Under the pieces are notes generated by a model. That model was given only the letters and a program-made list of their open reading frames with translations. It ran no database searches and was not told where the DNA came from. This document shows positions 58,975 to 62,253 of a stretch of 62,253 nt of DNA, piece after piece (position 1 is the first letter of the stretch; each line of letters begins with the position of its first letter). The stretch is from Chloroflexota bacterium (GTDB lineage Bacteria > Chloroflexota > Dormibacteria > Dormibacterales > Dormibacteraceae). The DNA lies in the NCBI GenBank assembly GCA_005880695.1, contig VBGR01000042.1, positions 1 through 62,253 of the forward strand, read 5' to 3'. The position numbers were made by a program, and so were the translations under genes.

Positions 58975-59916
58975 GTGAGGGAACACTTCGACGTAGTGAT
59001 CGTGGGCGGCGGTCCGGCGGGGCTGGCCGCGGGCCTCTACGCCGCCCGCATGGACTTGCGCACCGTGCTTGTCGACCGGGGCCCGCTGGGCGGTCAGCTC
59101 CTCAATACCGAGCTGATCGAGGACTACCCGGGCATCGACTCGATCCTGGGCCACGATCTGGCTGTGAAGATGGGCGACCACGCGCGCAAGTTCGGTCTCG
59201 ATATCCGCGAGTTCGAGCCGGTCACCGAGGTCGACGTCGACGGCGACGAGCGAGTGGTCCGGCTGGAGTCGGGCAACGAGCTGCGGGCGCCGGCCGTGAT
59301 CATGGCGGCCGGAGGCCTGCCCCGGAAGCTTGGCGTGCCGGGTGAGCTGGACTTCGCCGGCCGCGGAGTGTCGTATTGCGCGGTTTGTGATGGCGCGTTC
59401 TTCAAGAACGAGGTCCTCGCGGTGATCGGCGGCGGCGATGCGGCGCTCGAGGAAGGCGAGTTTTTGACCCGCTACGCGTCGAAAGTCCACATCATCCATC
59501 GACGCGGCGAGTTCCGGGCGCAGCCCATCCTGCAAGACCGGGCGCGGGCCAATCCGAAGGTCGACTTCATCATGGACGCGCAGGTGCGCGAGATCGTCGG
59601 CAACGGCAAGACCACCGCGGTGAAGTACGAGTCGCACGGCGAGCCGATGGAGCTGCCGGTCGGCGGCGTATTCATCTTCATCGGCTTCATACCCAACTCT
59701 GACGTCCTGAAAGTGCATGCCGACCATGACGCCGAGGGCTACCTCACCACCGACCGCGAAATGCGTACCTCTGTCCCCGGGATCTGGGCGGTGGGCGATG
59801 TCCGGGCGCAGCTCACAAAACAGATCGCGACGGCGGTGGGCGACGGCACGACGGCGGCGGTCTCGGCGTCCGCCTACGTCTCTTCTCTCAAGGACAAGGC
59901 GCGCGCGAGTGCCTAA
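58975..59916 (+). CDS. trxB: Thioredoxin reductase-like NAD(P)H flavoprotein
   Basis: 313 residues from a GTG. FAD motif VIVGGGPAGLAAGLYAARMD, active disulfide CAVCDGAFF (CxxC), NAD(P) motif VLAVIGGGDAALEEGEFLTR and a C-terminal FAD motif GIWAVGDVRAQLTKQIATAV. Normal TrxB has CATCDG; the neighbour CAVCDG is equivalent. HRRGEFRAQP gives NADPH-type Arg residues. It reduces thioredoxin or a related redox protein in the cytosol. It follows fixX and overlaps the hydrolase start by 8 nt. Confidence 0.93.
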   Translation: MREHFDVVIVGGGPAGLAAGLYAARMDLRTVLVDRGPLGGQLLNTELIEDYPGIDSILGHDLAVKMGDHARKFGLDIREFEPVTEVDVDGDERVVRLESGNELRAPAVIMAAGGLPRKLGVPGELDFAGRGVSYCAVCDGAFFKNEVLAVIGGGDAALEEGEFLTRYASKVHIIHRRGEFRAQPILQDRARANPKVDFIMDAQVREIVGNGKTTAVKYESHGEPMELPVGGVFIFIGFIPNSDVLKVHADHDAEGYLTTDREMRTSVPGIWAVGDVRAQLTKQIATAVGDGTTAAVSASAYVSSLKDKARASA

Positions 59917-60805
59917 GGCGAAAACCAACGGCCTCGAGCTCGAGTACGAGAGCTTCGGCGACCCGCGCGACCCGACAGTTCTCCTGATCATGGGCCTCGG
60001 AGCTCAGCTCCTGAGCTACCCGGAGGGCTTTTGCCAGGAGATCGCCGCACGCGGGTTTCGGGCGATCCGCTACGACAATCGTGACGTCGGCCTTTCCACC
60101 TGGTTCGATGCCGCCGGCATCCCGGATCTGTCGGCCCTCCTGGCCCGCCAGCCGGCGCCGATCGCATACACGCTGGCCGACATGGCCGCGGATGCGGTCG
60201 GGCTGCTCGATTTCCTCGGGGTGAAGGTCGCCCATGTGGTCGGCACTTCGATGGGCGGAATGATCGCCCAACAGGTGGCGATCTCCTACCCCGAACGGGT
60301 GCTCTCGCTGACTTCGATCATGTCCCACATCGGCGGCGTGGACGCCACCCCGCCCACGCCGGAGGCGGCCGCCACCCTGTACAACCGACCGCCGGCTGAC
60401 AGGGACGCCTACATCGAATACTCCGTCGAGGTCAATCGCGTCAACTGGGGTCCGAGCTTCGACGAGGCCCGGGCCCGGGAGCGGGCTCCGATCATCTTCG
60501 ACCGGGCGTTCCACCCGGCCGGCACCGCCCGCCAGTTCGCTGCCATCCTGGCGGCGCCCTCTCGGCGCGAAGGGCTCCGCCGGTTGAGCATGCCGACGCT
60601 GGTGATTCATGGCGTGGAGGACCCCCTGGTACCGGTCGAGAACGGCCGGCTGACCGCCGAGCTGGTGCCGGCCTCCGAGCTCTTGCTGATGCCTGGCGTG
60701 GGACACGACCTGCCGCCCGACTGGTTTTCGAGGCTGGCCGACGCCATCGCCGCCAACGCCCGCCGCGGGCATACTCAGGTTGGCGTCGGCGTGGCGGAAC
60801 GGTAG
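59909..60805 (+). CDS. Alpha/beta hydrolase
   Basis: 298 residues from a GTG that overlaps the trxB stop. Serine nucleophile elbow GTSMGGMIAQQVA, oxyanion HGxP-like LLIMGLGAQLLSYPE, charge-relay Asp in VIHGVEDPLVPVENG and His in MPGVGHDLPPDW. It resembles the esterase/epoxide-hydrolase-like group that includes aclacinomycin methylesterase relatives; the substrate is unknown. Its last 21 bases lie within a tRNA-Leu gene, the stop TAG being in the D-arm region. Confidence 0.9.
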   Translation: MPKAKTNGLELEYESFGDPRDPTVLLIMGLGAQLLSYPEGFCQEIAARGFRAIRYDNRDVGLSTWFDAAGIPDLSALLARQPAPIAYTLADMAADAVGLLDFLGVKVAHVVGTSMGGMIAQQVAISYPERVLSLTSIMSHIGGVDATPPTPEAAATLYNRPPADRDAYIEYSVEVNRVNWGPSFDEARARERAPIIFDRAFHPAGTARQFAAILAAPSRREGLRRLSMPTLVIHGVEDPLVPVENGRLTAELVPASELLLMPGVGHDLPPDWFSRLADAIAANARRGHTQVGVGVAER

Positions 60806-60871
60806 ACGCGCCAGCCTTAGGAGCTGGTGCCCTTCATGGGCGTGGAGGTTCGAATCCTCTCGCCGACACCA
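60785..60871 (+). tRNA. tRNA-Leu (anticodon UAG)
   Basis: Complete 87-nt class II cloverleaf: acceptor GTCGGCG / CGCCGAC, anticodon stem CCAGC / GCTGG with loop CTTAGGA (anticodon TAG at 60818-60820), a long variable arm (TGCCCTTCATGGGCGT), T-arm GAGG-TTCGAAT-CCTC and an encoded CCA end. It starts 21 nt inside the 3' end of the hydrolase gene. Confidence 0.95.
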
Positions 60872-60876
60872 GACTC

Positions 60877-62253
60877 CTAGACATGATGGCCTTCGATCAC
60901 CATGAAGGCGTCCCCGGCGGCCGTGCAGGTGTAGAGCCGATCGAGGTGATAGCCGGGGTCGAGCTGGGTCAGGTTGTGGCCCGAGGCCTGGCTCAAGGCG
61001 TTTGTGAGCTGGTCGGTCACGCTGATGCCGCTGACGGTGGCGCTCGTCACCTGGGCGACCAGGAAGCCGTCGGCCGCGTAGAGCAGTGCCGACCCTGACA
61101 CGCTGACGCCGCTGAAGCTGCCCGACGCCGAGGCATTGACGCCGGTGGCGGAGGCGCCGCTGAAGTTCACGCTCACGTTGCTGCCACCCGCCTGGGTGAG
61201 GGCGGCGGCGGTGTCCTTGGCGCTCAGGATGTTGCGGACGAACCCGCCGTTGTCGAGGCTGCCGGAGGCGCACGGGTAGCGGACGCTGAGCGTGACGGCG
61301 TAGTCCTCAGCCGGGTTGACGTCCTCGCCTGTTACGAAGACGTGGTAGAGGCCAGGCGCACCGTTCGGGATCAGGATTTCAACCTTCTTGCCGACACCAG
61401 GCAGAAGCGAAGCGGTGTCGCTTTCGACTGTCTGCCCGGAGGGCGTGACAAGCCGCAGCTTCATCTTGCTCCCGGGGTAGACGAGGTCGCCGACCAGGTC
61501 TCCGCCGGCTGAGCCGTAGTCCGGCTGGGCCTGGGTCTGCCCGCTGGCGATGCCGCCGGAGCTGTAGTCAGTGGTCGCGGTCCCCGGCTGGCCGGTGCCC
61601 TTGGCCGCGTTCTCGCTTGCGATCCAGAGGTTGAAGGGGTCGGCCGGATCGGATGGGATCGGCGTCTGGGGACCGAGCTTGCCATTCGGCTGCACCACTA
61701 CCTGGTGGCCGGCGCTGACGTCCGTCTCCGTGCTGCCCTTCAGGTGGACCTTGCCGACCTTGACCCGGAGCGTGAAAGTGCCGTCACCCGACACGATGAT
61801 CTCGAACTCGGTCCCGCGCACGCTCGCGTTGCCGGAGTGGCCCTGAACGGTGAAAGTGGCGCCGCCGCCCGTCAGGCGCTGAACGGTGCTGTAGGTGCGG
61901 CCGGCCTTCTGGGAGAGCGTCACGTTCTGGAGCTGACCGTGCTTGGTGAACTGCGCCTGGGTAAGTTGCACCTCGGTGCCCGGGGCGAGCCGCGTGAGTG
62001 ATCCGTCCTGGAACTGGATCGCCGCACGGCCCTTGCTGTCGGTCCTGATCGAATCGTTGGCGCGGATCAGCTGGCCTGACTTACCGGCCTGCGTGCTGCC
62101 GCCGTGCGTGACGTTGGCCGTCTGGGTGACGACCAGCAGCTCGGCAGGAACGGCGACCGAGGCGCTCGCCCCGACGACGCCGAAGTAGAAGATGCCCCCA
62201 GCGGCCAGCAGTACGACCAGGAGCAGGATTCCGAGACAGCCCGTGCAGCCGCA
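60877..62253 (-). CDS. FecR-domain membrane-anchored protein (5' end cut by window)
   Basis: 459 codons remain open to the window end. The first visible part, CGCTGCLGILLLVVLLAAGG then IFYFGVVG, is a membrane helix, followed by a FecR-like domain: VTHGGSTQAGKSGQLIRAND, SIRTDSKGRAAIQFQDGSLT, RLAPGTEVQLTQAQFTKHGQ and HSGNASVRGTEFEIIVSGDG followed by TFTLRVKVGKVHLKG. The C-terminal 200 residues are Ser/Gly/Val-rich beta structure (ATGVNASASGSFSGVSVSGS). FecR-type domains sense or bind at the cell surface. No ECF sigma partner lies beside it in this window. The cysteine-rich start may be a zinc site before the helix. Confidence 0.82.
   Translation of the reverse strand, partial: CGCTGCLGILLLVVLLAAGGIFYFGVVGASASVAVPAELLVVTQTANVTHGGSTQAGKSGQLIRANDSIRTDSKGRAAIQFQDGSLTRLAPGTEVQLTQAQFTKHGQLQNVTLSQKAGRTYSTVQRLTGGGATFTVQGHSGNASVRGTEFEIIVSGDGTFTLRVKVGKVHLKGSTETDVSAGHQVVVQPNGKLGPQTPIPSDPADPFNLWIASENAAKGTGQPGTATTDYSSGGIASGQTQAQPDYGSAGGDLVGDLVYPGSKMKLRLVTPSGQTVESDTASLLPGVGKKVEILIPNGAPGLYHVFVTGEDVNPAEDYAVTLSVRYPCASGSLDNGGFVRNILSAKDTAAALTQAGGSNVSVNFSGASATGVNASASGSFSGVSVSGSALLYAADGFLVAQVTSATVSGISVTDQLTNALSQASGHNLTQLDPGYHLDRLYTCTAAGDAFMVIEGHHV

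Noticed and set aside
60785-60871. tRNA as a possible selenocysteine tRNA because selenoproteins are present
   Set aside because: The anticodon is UAG, the acceptor stem is 7 bp and the form is a normal class II tRNA-Leu.

Overview
The window is a GC-rich bacterial contig whose genes are tightly packed and very often joined by 1-14 nt start/stop overlaps (ATGA, GTGA, TTGA). GTG and TTG starts are common. A mycothiol-ligase-like gene, F420-type flavin enzymes, class-E-like sortase chemistry, a TPP riboswitch, selenocysteine decoding and a soluble DesK/NarL-type two-component pair suggest a soil-type Terrabacteria lineage such as Dormibacterota or Chloroflexota. That placement is inference: no rRNA or marker tree is available here.

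Region 1 (1-8.9 kb) holds a truncated PPOX/F420 enzyme and an ECF sigma factor coupled to a membrane Rieske protein that may be its regulator. It also has an MshC/CysS-like ligase, an MFS transporter, a two-component system and a secreted GH5-like glycosidase carrying four ~99-residue C-terminal repeats.

Region 2 (8.9-35.7 kb) is a large exopolysaccharide/glycoconjugate locus. It encodes an aminotransferase, a hexapeptide acetyltransferase and a Gfo/Idh dehydrogenase that together resemble the WbpE/WbpD/WbpB steps of diacetamido-uronic-acid sugar synthesis, plus a short UDP-sugar dehydrogenase. It also encodes a polyprenyl-P sugar-1-P transferase, two Wzz-like proteins, an O-antigen polymerase/ligase-like protein, four glycosyltransferases, a methyltransferase, two flippase paralogues in inverted orientation and two large polysaccharide-deacetylase-like proteins. 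A DUF4012 protein lies beside a sortase and its probable LPNTS substrate. A 966-residue protein combining PRTase-like, kinase-like and HAD parts sits between the flippases, and a decayed fragment of it lies at the locus edge.

Region 3 (36-52.1 kb) is mostly metabolic: MscL, DUF72, RidA, an unannotated SelW-like selenoprotein with a CxxU motif read through an in-frame UGA, DUF2203, an LLM oxidoreductase, DXS, leucyl aminopeptidase, O-acetylhomoserine sulfhydrylase and a CoA-binding protein. Next come a kelch lipoprotein, a small CDF-like transporter, a fused LutB-LutA-type iron-sulfur protein and a DUF255 thioredoxin-domain protein. A TPP-riboswitch-controlled NCS1 permease and ThiD close the region. 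The permease has no ATG/GTG/TTG at its natural N-terminus.

Region 4 (52.1-62.3 kb) is a selenocysteine-containing, Tat-exported formate dehydrogenase operon (fdhA with UGA, fdhE, fdhB, nrfD-type anchor) with an operator-like promoter. It is followed by a DUF6457-like protein, a short LLM-like protein, FixX-type ferredoxin, thioredoxin reductase-like protein, an alpha/beta hydrolase whose 3' end overlaps tRNA-Leu(UAG), and a truncated FecR-domain protein.

The most notable result is two independent selenoprotein genes (formate dehydrogenase and SelW-like), each with a hairpin at the position expected for a bacterial SECIS. Both are broken by conventional gene calling.
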